A DNA stretch of 64,000 nt from Haliscomenobacter sp033763495 (GTDB lineage: Bacteria > Bacteroidota > Bacteroidia > Chitinophagales > Saprospiraceae): NCBI RefSeq assembly GCF_033763495.1, contig NZ_JANRKL010000167.1:5146-69145 (forward strand), given 5' to 3'. The position numbers and the translations under genes are program-made. Below, piece after piece: positions 41,436-50,969 of the stretch. The notes beneath the pieces were generated by a model, which did not search any database, had not been told where the DNA came from, and saw nothing but the letters and a program-made list of their open reading frames with translations. Positions within the stretch are counted from its first letter, which is position 1. Each line of letters opens with the position of its first letter.

Positions 41436-42074
41436 TCACAAGATATGCCGCTCTACAATCTTCTCCAAATCTTCCCCGTATTCATTGTCCCAGATGGGTT
41501 GGTGAAAGGCGATGAGTTTGCGCAATTTATGGAGCACCATTTCTTTTTCTTTCACCGTCAGGTTTCCGGCTACTACCCGATGTACGTTTTGCATGTTTTG
41601 CATCGCTTGCTCGAACACGGCCATACCCGCCGGGGTAATGGATACCCGGCGCGAACGCCCATCTTCGGGATTGTCGTAATCCTGGATAAAGCCGTTGCGC
41701 AACAAGCGCCGAATCACTTCCATGCCTGGTGAAAACTCCATCATGTTTTTGGCAATGATGTCCGTTTTGCGCAAATCGCCATGGCTGACCAGGGCTGCCA
41801 GGAAAGTAAAATCCTGGATTCCTTTTAGTTCAGTATCCTTTAGTGCCGTTTTGATGTAGTGTTTGGCGTGAGAGTTCAGTACCCCGATGTTCATGGCAAG
41901 GTGTGCATCTACGTTGGAAGCATAATCGTCCCAACGGGTATGGGGCAGTTCCTCCTCTGCTTCGCCAACCCGGCTTTGCAACCATTCTGCGAAGGCTGGC
42001 AAATCACTTTTTCCCCTTTCCTGCTCGAATTCCTCCAGCAGACCAATCACTTGTTTAAGCAGCTCGTACGACAT
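41436..42074 (-). CDS. MarR-family transcriptional regulator
   Basis: 212 residues from the ATG at 42074 (MSYELLKQVIGLLEEF); the frame is open to 42191, but that extension would overlap the divergent TonB receptor start and looks non-conserved. The winged helix is at about 95-185: FTFLAALVSHGDLRKTDIIAKNMMEFSPGMEVIRRLLRNGFIQDYDNPEDGRSRRVSITPAG. The DxRSRR wing is the MarR signature. It is divergent from the TonB-dependent receptor 99 bases away and could regulate that gene as well as itself. The ligand is unknown. Confidence 0.88.
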   Translation of the reverse strand: MSYELLKQVIGLLEEFEQERGKSDLPAFAEWLQSRVGEAEEELPHTRWDDYASNVDAHLAMNIGVLNSHAKHYIKTALKDTELKGIQDFTFLAALVSHGDLRKTDIIAKNMMEFSPGMEVIRRLLRNGFIQDYDNPEDGRSRRVSITPAGMAVFEQAMQNMQNVHRVVAGNLTVKEKEMVLHKLRKLIAFHQPIWDNEYGEDLEKIVERHIL

Positions 42075-42172
42075 GGTGACAAAAATCTTAGCTAAAACTA
42101 GAACAATTTTTCGAGTTCCTAGTTTAGTGATTGTTTCGAAAACATAGCAAAAAACTGTGAAAAAATCATAAA

Positions 42173-44599
42173 ATGAAAGTTTTACCCGCAACGCGACTGT
42201 TTAACAACTGCTTGGTATTGCTTTTGTTGATGCCTTTTGGCCTCTTTGCCCAAAATGGCATCATCAAGGGAAAAATCAGCGACAAAATCAACAACGAAGC
42301 CATCCCATTTGCCAACGTCCTGATAATAGGCACTGACTTTGGTACCACTACCGATGAAAATGGATTGTATGAAATCACTGGACTTGCACCAGGTTTGTAC
42401 AACGTTCGGGCTTCTTTTGTAGGCTATGAAGACGCAACTGCTTTTGAAATTCAGGTCAGCAACAACAAACCGGCCGTTGCTGATTTCGAGCTGTCCAGTA
42501 GTTCCCAAAAATTGGACGAAGTAGTGATCAAAGCGCCTCCATTCAAAAAAACCGAAGAAAGTCCGGTATCCCTGCGCACCATTGGGGTAGCGGAAATCCA
42601 GCGCAACCCGGGGGGCAATCGAGATATTTCCAAAGTGGTACAAACCCTACCAGGTGTGACCATTACCCCGGCCTTCCGCAATGACCTGATCATTCGCGGT
42701 GGGGCACCCAACGAAAACCACTTTTTCCTGGACGATGTGGAGGTGCCGAACATCAACCACTTTGCGACCCAGGGCGCTTCAGGTGGCCCAGTGGGTTTGA
42801 TCAACGTCAACTTCATCAATGAGGTAGACTTTTTCAGCGGGGCTTTCCCGGCCAATCGGGGCAATGCGGTCAGCTCGGTGTTCAACTTTCGGCAGCGCGA
42901 TGGCCGCGACGATCGCATCGGAGGGACCTTTATGGTGAGTGCCAGCGATATTGGGTTGACTTTGGAGGGGCCAATTGGTGACAAAACCACTTTCCTGCTT
43001 TCGGCCCGGCGCTCTTATTTGCAGTTTTTGTTCAAAATTTTTGAACTGCCCTTTTTGCCCATTTACAACGACTTTCAAGCCAAAGTCAAAATTAAACTGG
43101 ACAAAAAGAACGAACTGACTTTCATCGGTTTGGGGGCTTACGACCAGTTTGAGCTCAACCTGGAGGCAAACGACACCGAAGAACAACAATCCATTCTGGA
43201 TCGACTGCCCGAAAACCCCCAGTGGAGCTATACCAATGGCCTGGTGTACAAACACTACCGCCCCAATGGCTACTACACCGTGGTGCTTAGCCGCAGCATG
43301 TTGGACAACAAGGCCATCAAGTATTACCAAAACGATAAAAGCAACCCGAATAACCTGATCCTCAACTACCAATCTCAGGAGATCGAAAACAAGTTGCGCC
43401 TGGAAAACACGGTACGGGCGGGCGATTTTCGCCTGAATTACGGGGTAGGGTATGAGTTTGCCCGCTACAACAACAGCACCTTCAACCGGATTTTCACCTC
43501 CGCAGGTGCACAAACCATCGATTACAGCAGTGCTTTCAACTTCAGCAAATACAATCTGTTTGGCCAGATCAGCCGCAAGTTTGTGGACAATCGTTTGAGC
43601 CTGTCGGCAGGGATTCGTGCCGATGCCAATACCTATTCCGAAGAAATGTCGAATTTGTTGGAGCAGTTGTCGCCAAGGTTTTCGGCATCCTACAGTTTGA
43701 GCAAAAACCTCGCCCTCAATTTCAACGCGGGTATTTTTTACCAATTGCCACCGTACACCATCCTGGGCTACCAGCAAGGGGGGGAGTTCATCAATAAAAA
43801 CAACGGCATCAAGTACATCCGCAACAATCAATTGGTGGCCGGTTTGGAATTCAACACCAACAACAATGCCCGGATCACGGTGGAAGGTTTTTATAAAGGT
43901 TACGCGAATTATCCTTTTTTGCTGCGCGATAGTTTGACCCTGGCCAACCTCGGCGGCGACTTTGGGGTGGTAGGCAATGAACCAGCGCTTCCCCGCTCCA
44001 AAGGGCGCAGTTATGGTCTGGAGTTTTTGTTCCAACAACGTTTGTTCAAGGGTTTTTACGGCATTGCCGCCTATACCCTGGGCTGGAGTGAATTTGAGGA
44101 CAAGAACAAAGTACTACTGCCTTCCTCCTGGGATGCTCGCCACATTGTCAACTTGACTTTGGGCAAAAAGCTAAAGAAAAACTGGGAAATTGGCCTCAAT
44201 TGGCGCTTCCAAACGGGGCTGCCGCGTACCCCATTTTCCAATAATTCTGCCCTGGTTGCCAACTGGGACGTCAATGGCCGGGGCATTCCCGATTACAATC
44301 AGCTCAATACCGAGCGGAGTGAAGCCATCAATTTCCTGGATTTCCGGGTAGATAAGAAGTGGTTCTTCCCCAAATGGAGCCTCAACCTGTATTTCGACAT
44401 CGAAAACATGTTCAGCGCATCGGTATCCAGCCCTGAACTTTTCCTGGATCGCCCCTTGGACGCAGATGGTCGGCCCGTTGGTTCTGGAGTAATCTTGAAT
44501 CCTGATGCTTCAGTAGGAGAGCAACGTTACAAAACTAAAGTTTTGGACAATGGTACGGGAAGGGCATTGCCGAGTATTGGTTTGATGATTGAATGGTAA
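42173..44599 (+). CDS. TonB-dependent receptor with carboxypeptidase-regulatory N-terminal domain
   Basis: 808-residue outer-membrane transporter. A signal peptide ends at about FGLFAQ; residues 28-110 form a CarbopepD_reg-like beta-sandwich (GIIKGKISDKINNEAIPFANV, YNVRASFVGYED); the plug follows with VVQTLPGVTITPAFRNDLIIRGG-like motif, and the rest is a 22-strand barrel ending in PSIGLMIEW, with a terminal aromatic residue. It is not of the SusC subclass; receptors of this size import siderophores, metal complexes or small sugars. No SusD or DUF4249 partner adjoins. Divergent from a MarR-family gene, which may control it. Long antisense frames inside it are shadows. Confidence 0.92.
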   Translation: MKVLPATRLFNNCLVLLLLMPFGLFAQNGIIKGKISDKINNEAIPFANVLIIGTDFGTTTDENGLYEITGLAPGLYNVRASFVGYEDATAFEIQVSNNKPAVADFELSSSSQKLDEVVIKAPPFKKTEESPVSLRTIGVAEIQRNPGGNRDISKVVQTLPGVTITPAFRNDLIIRGGAPNENHFFLDDVEVPNINHFATQGASGGPVGLINVNFINEVDFFSGAFPANRGNAVSSVFNFRQRDGRDDRIGGTFMVSASDIGLTLEGPIGDKTTFLLSARRSYLQFLFKIFELPFLPIYNDFQAKVKIKLDKKNELTFIGLGAYDQFELNLEANDTEEQQSILDRLPENPQWSYTNGLVYKHYRPNGYYTVVLSRSMLDNKAIKYYQNDKSNPNNLILNYQSQEIENKLRLENTVRAGDFRLNYGVGYEFARYNNSTFNRIFTSAGAQTIDYSSAFNFSKYNLFGQISRKFVDNRLSLSAGIRADANTYSEEMSNLLEQLSPRFSASYSLSKNLALNFNAGIFYQLPPYTILGYQQGGEFINKNNGIKYIRNNQLVAGLEFNTNNNARITVEGFYKGYANYPFLLRDSLTLANLGGDFGVVGNEPALPRSKGRSYGLEFLFQQRLFKGFYGIAAYTLGWSEFEDKNKVLLPSSWDARHIVNLTLGKKLKKNWEIGLNWRFQTGLPRTPFSNNSALVANWDVNGRGIPDYNQLNTERSEAINFLDFRVDKKWFFPKWSLNLYFDIENMFSASVSSPELFLDRPLDADGRPVGSGVILNPDASVGEQRYKTKVLDNGTGRALPSIGLMIEW

Positions 44600-44604
44600 A
44601 CTTT

Positions 44605-44790
44605 GAACCCCCAACCGCGGCAGCGGTTGAATCTTGAATAGCCGCGGTCGTCCGCGTGCTTAGCCGTTTTAAGCCGTTTCACAACCGCGGTAGCGGTTGA
44701 ATTTTGCCCCGATTTGTTCAACCGCTGCCGCGGTTGTGGTACATTCCGCAGGCCATTTTACCGCGGACGACCGCGGCTATTCAAGATTAA
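44605..44790. repeat. Nested palindromes with AACCGCGG units in a 540-base gap
   Basis: The gap between the TonB receptor and SusC contains two nested inverted repeats. The outer one pairs CTTGAATAGCCGCGGTCGTC (about 44632) with its complement near 44766-44786. The inner one pairs CACAACCGCGGTAGCGGTTG at 44680-44699 with CAACCGCTGCCGCGGTTGTG at about 44718-44737, and a further AACCGCGGCAGCGGTTGAA lies at 44613. From 44791 to 45138 I see only AT-rich sequence, where the promoter for the SusC operon should lie. Confidence 0.85.
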
Positions 44791-45138
44791 ATCACTCCGT
44801 GATTCTAACGGCTTTCTTAGAAATTAAAATTTAGGATAACGAACTGTTACACTGTATTGGCCCAATTCAAGAAAGTGGCACCCCAAGCCCAATCGTACAA
44901 AACCCTGACATTCAAGTAGAAGAAAAATTAAATTATCAGAATTCAAATTAGAGGTTCCCATCCTCGAAAGTGGAACGCTTTTCAAACTTTCCTTCGGTAC
45001 TTTCGCCACTAAGTCTATAAAAATTTTACAGACCCTTCTTTTTGTTTACAAAACTTCTATTTGATAAACCTATGTCTTATGACCAACTTAGACACACACT
45101 CCACTAGTCGGGTCGCAAGCAATGAACGATTTTACTTC

Positions 45139-48063
45139 ATGCTTCGCCCCATGCTGTTTGTGGCCGCGTTTGTGCTGATGCTGAGCTCAGCCTATGCACA
45201 AATCACCGTAAATGGCACCATTACTTCCGAAGACCAACAGCCACTCATCGGTGCAACTGTGTTGGTAAAAGGCACTACCACCGGGGCAGTAACTGACCTC
45301 GATGGCAAGTTTACGGTCCAAGTACCCGATCAGAATGCCGTATTGGTAATTGGCTACACCGGATTTGCAGAACAACAAATTACCGTAGGTACGCAAACCC
45401 AGCTCAACATTGTGCTCAAGGTTGACATTCAACGTTTGAACGAATTAGTAGTCGTGGGTTATGGTTCGCAGAAAAAACGCGATGTGACGGGCTCGGTGAC
45501 CAACATTTCCGAAAAAGACTTCATCAAAGGCAACATTGCCACTCCCGAACAATTGGTCAATGGCAAAATCGCCGGGGTACAAATCACTTCCAATGGTGGT
45601 GCACCAGGTGCAGGTAGCCGGATTCGCATCCGTGGGGGCTCTTCCCTGAACGCCAACAACGACCCGCTGATCGTGATCGATGGGGTGCCACTCGACAACA
45701 CGGGGGTATCTGGCGCGGCCAACCCCCTGAGTTTCATCAACCCGAACGACATTGAAAACTTTACCATTCTGAAAGACGCTTCGGCGTCAGCGATTTATGG
45801 TTCCAGAGCCTCCAACGGGGTTATTCTGATTACCACCAAAAAAGGCAAAGCGGGCGATAAAATGCGGATCAATTTCAGTTCCGTATTGTCTTCTTCAGCC
45901 AAATCCGGGGTGATTGACGTATTGAGCGCCGAAGAATTCCGCGCCATTGTGAATGAAAGAGGCACCGCGGCACAAAAAGCTTTGTTGGGCGAATCCAGCA
46001 CCAACTGGCAGGACCAGATTTACCAAACCGCATTCAGCCACGACAACAACTTAAGCGTGACAGGCTCATTCAAAAATTTGCCTTACCGCGCCTCCGTTGG
46101 TTTTATGGACCAAAACGGTATCCTCAAAACCAGCAACATGAATCGTTTGTCAGGATCGCTTGGCATCAATCCTTCTTTTTTTGACAAACACCTCAAAGTA
46201 GATGTGAACCTGAAAGGGACTTCGATCAACAACCGTTTTGCCAACCAGGGCGCGATCGGCTCTGCGGTGGTTTTTGATCCTACTCAACCTATCCGCAGTG
46301 GCAGCGATGTCCTGGGAGGTTATTTTGAATTTTTAGACCCAGCCACCAAAAATCCCAATACGCTGGCTCCGCGTAACCCCTTGGCATTGCTCAACCAACG
46401 CAGCGACGAGAGCACCGTGGGCCGGATCATTGGCAACGTGGTATTGGATTACAAATTCCACTTCCTGCCTGAATTGCGCGCCAACCTGAACGTGGGCCTC
46501 GACCGCTCCAACAGCGAAGGCAACATCAACGTACCCGCAGGTGTGGGACAGTTTTTCTCCCGCGGCGGCCAGGTCGCAACATATACCCAGAACAAGAACA
46601 ACAAAACGTTCGAGTTTTACCTGAACTACGTACGTGAATTTGGTGCCAACCGCGTCGACCTGATGGGTGGATACTCTTACCAGGACTTTATCCGGGAAAG
46701 CACCGATTTGGATAAAAACCAGCAGGGAGAAGTATTCAACGACGTATTTTTCAAAACCCAAAATACACTGGTGTCCTTTTACACCCGTTTGAATTATGCC
46801 TTGAAAGAGCGTTACCTCTTGACTTTCACCTTGCGTCGTGACGGTTCCAGCCGCTTCAGCCCGGACACCCGTTGGGGTACCTTCCCATCGGCTGCTTTTG
46901 CCTGGAAAATCAACGAAGAAGGTTTCATGCAAGGCAGCAACTTGTTCTCCAACCTGAAATTGCGCCTGGGTTACGGGGTTACTGGTCAGCAGGATGTAGG
47001 TAGCGATTACCCTTATCTGTCGCGCTACACACCTAGTGAGCCTACTGCGCAGTACCAGTTTGGCAACGATTTCTACGCTACGCTGCGCCCCGAAGGATAT
47101 GACGCCAACATCAAGTGGGAACAAACCGAAACCCTGAACGCTGGTATTGACTGGGCCATTCGTAGTGGCCGGGTATCTGGTGCGATTGACGTGTATTCCC
47201 GCAAAACCAAGGACTTGTTGAGTGTAATCCCCGTACCTGCGGGCTCCAACCTCACCAACCAAATCCTGACCAACGTAGGGAACATCGAAAACAGCGGGGT
47301 AGAATTCACCTTGAATACCCGTTTGATTGAAAAAGAAGACCTGAGCTGGGACTTTGGTTTCAACGTAACCTTCAACCAAAATGAAGTAACCAACCTGACC
47401 AAAGTACCGAATCCCAACTACCAAGGGGTACAAGTGGGTGGTATTTCCGGTGGTGTCGGTAACACGGTTCAGATCCATACCGTTGGTTACCCAACTTTCG
47501 CTTACTTCCTGAACAAGCAGGTGTATGACGAAAATGGCAAACCAGTAGAAGGCTTGTACGCCGACCTGAATGGCGATGGCTTGGTCAACCTCGACGACCG
47601 CTACCGCTACAAGCAGGCTGATCCACGTTTGTTCCTGGGGATCAACTCTCAGGTGAACTACAAGGATTTTAGCTTGAGCTTTGTACTGCGTGGCAACTTT
47701 GACAACTACGTCTACAACAACGTTTTGTCCAACAATGCCACCTTCCGCGGCTTGACAGGTACCAACAACTATTTGCTGAACCTGTCTCCCAATGTGTTAC
47801 AAACGGGCTTTGCGAACAACCAGTACTTCTCCGATTATTACGTAGAAAATGGTTCCTTCCTGCGCCTGGATAACCTGACTTTGGGCTACAACCTGAAAGG
47901 GCTGCTCGGCGGCAGCAGCAACACCCAGATTTCCTTGATTGGGCAAAACCTGTTTACAATCACCAAGTATTCTGGTCTTGATCCTGAAGTTGCGGGCGGT
48001 ATCGACAATAACATCTATCCACGCCCACGCATTTTGTCCTTCGGATTGAATGTCAGCTTCTAA
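45139..48063 (+). CDS. SusC/RagA-family TonB-linked outer-membrane transporter
   Basis: Starch-utilisation-type glycan transporter. From the chosen ATG (45139) a signal peptide (MLRPMLFVAAFVLMLSSAYA) is followed by a CarbopepD-like domain (ITVNGTITSEDQQPLIGATV), the SusC signature VVGYGSQKKRDVTGSV, the plug with IRIRGGSSLNANNDPLIVIDG and ILKDASASAIYGSRASNGVI, and the barrel ending in RILSFGLNVSF. Earlier in-frame ATGs exist at 45061 and 45079. Total length is about 974 residues, normal for the family. Its stop overlaps the possible start of SusD (TAATG), so SusC and SusD are a transcriptional and probably translational unit. The pair imports a glycan or oligosaccharide that is not identified. 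Confidence 0.94.
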   Translation: MLRPMLFVAAFVLMLSSAYAQITVNGTITSEDQQPLIGATVLVKGTTTGAVTDLDGKFTVQVPDQNAVLVIGYTGFAEQQITVGTQTQLNIVLKVDIQRLNELVVVGYGSQKKRDVTGSVTNISEKDFIKGNIATPEQLVNGKIAGVQITSNGGAPGAGSRIRIRGGSSLNANNDPLIVIDGVPLDNTGVSGAANPLSFINPNDIENFTILKDASASAIYGSRASNGVILITTKKGKAGDKMRINFSSVLSSSAKSGVIDVLSAEEFRAIVNERGTAAQKALLGESSTNWQDQIYQTAFSHDNNLSVTGSFKNLPYRASVGFMDQNGILKTSNMNRLSGSLGINPSFFDKHLKVDVNLKGTSINNRFANQGAIGSAVVFDPTQPIRSGSDVLGGYFEFLDPATKNPNTLAPRNPLALLNQRSDESTVGRIIGNVVLDYKFHFLPELRANLNVGLDRSNSEGNINVPAGVGQFFSRGGQVATYTQNKNNKTFEFYLNYVREFGANRVDLMGGYSYQDFIRESTDLDKNQQGEVFNDVFFKTQNTLVSFYTRLNYALKERYLLTFTLRRDGSSRFSPDTRWGTFPSAAFAWKINEEGFMQGSNLFSNLKLRLGYGVTGQQDVGSDYPYLSRYTPSEPTAQYQFGNDFYATLRPEGYDANIKWEQTETLNAGIDWAIRSGRVSGAIDVYSRKTKDLLSVIPVPAGSNLTNQILTNVGNIENSGVEFTLNTRLIEKEDLSWDFGFNVTFNQNEVTNLTKVPNPNYQGVQVGGISGGVGNTVQIHTVGYPTFAYFLNKQVYDENGKPVEGLYADLNGDGLVNLDDRYRYKQADPRLFLGINSQVNYKDFSLSFVLRGNFDNYVYNNVLSNNATFRGLTGTNNYLLNLSPNVLQTGFANNQYFSDYYVENGSFLRLDNLTLGYNLKGLLGGSSNTQISLIGQNLFTITKYSGLDPEVAGGIDNNIYPRPRILSFGLNVSF

Positions 48064-48092
48064 TGAGTAAACGGTTTTTGACCAAAACAAAA

Positions 48093-49694
48093 ATGAATCC
48101 AATGAAAAAGCAATTTTTCAAAAACAGCATAAAATTGGGAATCCTGGCGTTTTTTGTGGCCTTGAGTTCCTGCACCAAAGACCTGGATCGTACCCCCTTT
48201 GTGGAGGTGACTTCGGCTACGGTCTACAAGGATTTTAGCAATTACAAACAAATCCTCGCAAAGGTATACGCGGGTTTGGCGGTGAGTGGCCAGCAAGGCC
48301 CGGCCGGACGCCCCGACATCAGTGGCATCGACGAGGGTTTCAGCACCTACCTGCGCCAGTACTGGAAAGCGCAGCAATTGCCAACCGATGAGGCCGTAAT
48401 TGGCTGGAACGACGGCAGTTTGCCCGATTACCACGATATGGACTGGACTTCCGGCAACGAGTTCATCACCGCGATGTACAACCGGATTTTTTACCAAATC
48501 ACTTTGTGCAACGAGTTCATTCGCGAAACCACCGATGCCAAACTCAGCGAACGTGGCATCAGCGGCGAGAACCTGACGCAAGCCAAAATCTTCCGCGCCG
48601 AAGCGCGTTTCTTGCGGGCCCTAAGCTATTACCATGCCCTGGATATGTACGGAAGTGTACCTTTTGTAACGGAGGCCGATGCAGTGGGTTCATTCCTGCC
48701 TCGCCAGGCGAGCCGCACCGAGTTGTTCAGCTATGTGGAGTCGGAATTGAAAGCGATTGAAAATGAATTGCTGGATGCCCGCAAGAACGAATATGGTCGT
48801 GCTGATAAGGGTGCTGCCTGGGCGCTGCTGGCCAAATTGTACCTGAACGCTGAAACCTACATTGGTGCAGCCAAATACACCGAATGCATCACTTATTGCA
48901 ACAAAGTAACGGCTGCCAGCTATGCTTTGGAAAGCGATTACAATAAATTGTTCCTGACCGACAACAACAAGTCCAGCGAAATGATTTTCCCGATCACTTT
49001 CGACGGCACCCGCACCAAAACCTGGGGCGGTATGACCTTCCTGGTACACGCCGGGGTAGGGGGCAACATGAACCCCGCCGACTTTGGCATCAATGGCGGC
49101 TGGAGTGGCTTGCGTACCACCAAAGCACTGGTGGAAAAATTCAGCGACATCACCGGGGCTACCGATCGCCGGGCCATGTTCCACACCAATGGTCAAAAAC
49201 TGGACATCAGCGACATTTTTACCTTCAACGATGGTTACGCCATCACGAAATACCGCAACGTTAGTTCAACGGGGGTAAAAGGTACCGATACTGAAGGCAA
49301 CTTCCCGGATACCGACTTCCCGATGTTCCGCCTCGCCGATGTTTACCTGATGTACGCAGAAGCAACCCTGCGCGGTGGCCAGGGAGGCAGTCAGGCTACG
49401 GCGCTGCAATACGTCAATGCCTTGCGCCAACGTGCTTACAAAGGCGCTACGGGCAACGTGACTTCCATCAGTCTGGATTTCATCCTTGATGAACGTGCCC
49501 GGGAATTGTACTGGGAGGCTCACCGCCGGACGGATTTGATCCGCTTCAAAAAATTCACGGGTAGTGCTTACCTCTGGCCCTGGAAAGGTGGCGTGAAAGA
49601 TGGACGTTCGGTACCAGATCACCTGGTTTTGTTCCCCATTCCGGCTTCCGATTTGGTGGCGAATCCGAATTTGAGTCAAAACAATGGCTACTAA
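48093..49694 (+). CDS. RagB/SusD-family glycan-binding outer-membrane lipoprotein
   Basis: 533 residues, forming the lid over the SusC channel. The lipobox is ALSSC about 24 residues from MKKQFFKNS; three in-frame starts (48063, 48093, 48102) are possible, and 48063 overlaps the SusC stop. Family features: YNRIFYQITLCNEFIRET with the helical TPR scaffold, AEARFLRALSYYHALDMYGSVPF, FRLADVYLMYAEATLRGG, and DERARELYWEAHRRTDLIRF near the C-terminus. It co-operates with the upstream SusC; the ligand is undefined. A short palindrome with TTGAGAAGTTGAGG units follows and precedes susE. Confidence 0.94.
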   Translation: MNPMKKQFFKNSIKLGILAFFVALSSCTKDLDRTPFVEVTSATVYKDFSNYKQILAKVYAGLAVSGQQGPAGRPDISGIDEGFSTYLRQYWKAQQLPTDEAVIGWNDGSLPDYHDMDWTSGNEFITAMYNRIFYQITLCNEFIRETTDAKLSERGISGENLTQAKIFRAEARFLRALSYYHALDMYGSVPFVTEADAVGSFLPRQASRTELFSYVESELKAIENELLDARKNEYGRADKGAAWALLAKLYLNAETYIGAAKYTECITYCNKVTAASYALESDYNKLFLTDNNKSSEMIFPITFDGTRTKTWGGMTFLVHAGVGGNMNPADFGINGGWSGLRTTKALVEKFSDITGATDRRAMFHTNGQKLDISDIFTFNDGYAITKYRNVSSTGVKGTDTEGNFPDTDFPMFRLADVYLMYAEATLRGGQGGSQATALQYVNALRQRAYKGATGNVTSISLDFILDERARELYWEAHRRTDLIRFKKFTGSAYLWPWKGGVKDGRSVPDHLVLFPIPASDLVANPNLSQNNGY

Positions 49695-49698
49695 ATCA

Positions 49699-49780
49699 GT
49701 TGAGAAGTTGAGGAGTTTAGAAGTTTGGCTACCGCCTGCGACACTCTCCCCTCAACTTCTCAACCCCTCAACTTTTCAAC
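49699..49780. repeat. Palindrome between SusD and SusE-like genes (CCGC-core family)
   Basis: Left arm GTTGAGAAGTTGAGGAGTTT (from 49699) is complementary, with a few mismatches, to the right arm ending TCAACCCCTCAACTTTTCAA (to 49780). The centre retains GGCTACCGCCTGCGACA, a shortened version of the family core. Within a polycistronic SusCDE message this hairpin could attenuate or process the transcript. Confidence 0.75.
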
Positions 49781-49791
49781 ATAAAAAATAA

Positions 49792-50835
49792 ATGACCATG
49801 AAAAACTGGTTTTCAAAAATATTTCCCATCATACTCATCATGGCCATTGTGAGCTGTGAAAAAGATGAACAACGTTTGGTGGTTATTCCGGGAGCTGCGC
49901 CCGTATTGAGCGCATCTACCGCTACTCCTGCCTTGAAACTGGAAGATGCCAGCAAAGAGGCCGTAAAATTTACCTGGACTGCTGCCGATTTCAACTACCC
50001 GGCTGGGGTGACTTACACTTTGCAGTTGGCTAAAAAAGGCACCGATTTTAAAGAGAGTGTAGACTTCAATGCAGGTCCAGCGCTCAGCAAAACCTATACC
50101 GTAGCCGACCTCAATACCGCCTTGTTGCGCCTGGGGATTGGTGCAGGTAGCCTGGGACAGTTGGATGTACGGGTAAAAGCGGCGGTGAATGCCAATGTTG
50201 CGACTTTGGTTTCTGGTACAACTTCGGTTTCGGCTACTCCCTATCTCGTGATCATTCAATACCCATCTTTGTACGTACCTGGCGGTTATCAGGGCTGGTC
50301 ACCAGACAAAGCACCCAAACTCGCTTCCGTTAAAGACAACAAGATTTACGAAGGTTACGTGAACTTTGGCGATGCTTCTGAGTTTAAGTTTACGGACGCA
50401 CCAAACTGGAACAACGGCATCTTTGGTGACCAGGGCGATGGCACCACCAAAAAGATCGCTTCCCCCGGCAACAACTTCAAAGTGCCCAGCGCTGGCTACT
50501 ACCTGCTCAAGGCAGATTTGAACGACAAAAGCTGGGATGCCATCAAAACCTCCTGGGGCTTGATTGGCTCGGGAACTCCCGGTGGCTGGGGCTCGGATAC
50601 CGATATGGTATTCAATGCTGCTACCGGAACCTGGTCGCTCACCGTAAACCTCACTGCCGACGAAATCAAATTCCGCGCCAACGACGATTGGGCCATCAAT
50701 TTTGGGGACACCAAAGCGGATGGATTTCTGGAGTACGGAGGTGATAACATCAAAGTGCCTGCGGCGGGTAACTACACGGTTACACTTAACCTGAGTATCG
50801 GCGGGAATTATAGCTATACGCTGAAGAAGAATTAA
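49792..50835 (+). CDS. SusE/SusF-like outer-membrane lipoprotein
   Basis: 347 residues with lipobox IVSC at about residue 22 (start 49792 or the second ATG at 49798). An N-terminal SusE domain (APVLSASTATPALKLEDASKEAVKFTWTAADF, YPAGVTYTLQLAK) is followed by two carbohydrate-binding-like modules (LYVPGGYQGWSPDKAPKLAS and WGLIGSGTPGGWGSDTDMVF). SusE/SusF homologues display starch or glycan-binding modules at the cell surface. It is the third gene of the SusCDE operon, closed by a strong terminator at 50872. No glycoside hydrolase is present in the operon, so the substrate is open; starch-like glucans are only the default guess. Confidence 0.87.
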   Translation: MTMKNWFSKIFPIILIMAIVSCEKDEQRLVVIPGAAPVLSASTATPALKLEDASKEAVKFTWTAADFNYPAGVTYTLQLAKKGTDFKESVDFNAGPALSKTYTVADLNTALLRLGIGAGSLGQLDVRVKAAVNANVATLVSGTTSVSATPYLVIIQYPSLYVPGGYQGWSPDKAPKLASVKDNKIYEGYVNFGDASEFKFTDAPNWNNGIFGDQGDGTTKKIASPGNNFKVPSAGYYLLKADLNDKSWDAIKTSWGLIGSGTPGGWGSDTDMVFNAATGTWSLTVNLTADEIKFRANDDWAINFGDTKADGFLEYGGDNIKVPAAGNYTVTLNLSIGGNYSYTLKKN

Positions 50836-50871
50836 TTGTTTATTGTTTAAGATTGGTAAGTAAGAATGCGG

Positions 50872-50904
50872 GGGTTCTCGAACGGTGTTCGGGAACCCTT
50901 TTTT
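50872..50904 (+). terminator. Rho-independent terminator of the SusCDE operon
   Basis: GGGTTCTCGAAC - GGT - GTTCGGGAACCC followed by TTTTTT, a 12-base stem with one mismatch. It lies 37 bases after the SusE-like stop. Confidence 0.88.
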
Positions 50905-50969
50905 GATTGAAAATTATTTAACTCTTCAAATCAAAAGAGACAGACAATTAAAGGGGAATACTTGATATT

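Noticed and set aside
42779..44038. A 419-codon open frame antisense to the TonB receptor
   Set aside because: It lies wholly inside a strongly supported receptor gene in a shadow frame; the translation has no domain-like features.
46333..47478. A 381-codon open frame antisense to SusC
   Set aside because: Shadow of the SusC coding frame; composition is typical of reverse-frame translation of a beta-barrel gene.
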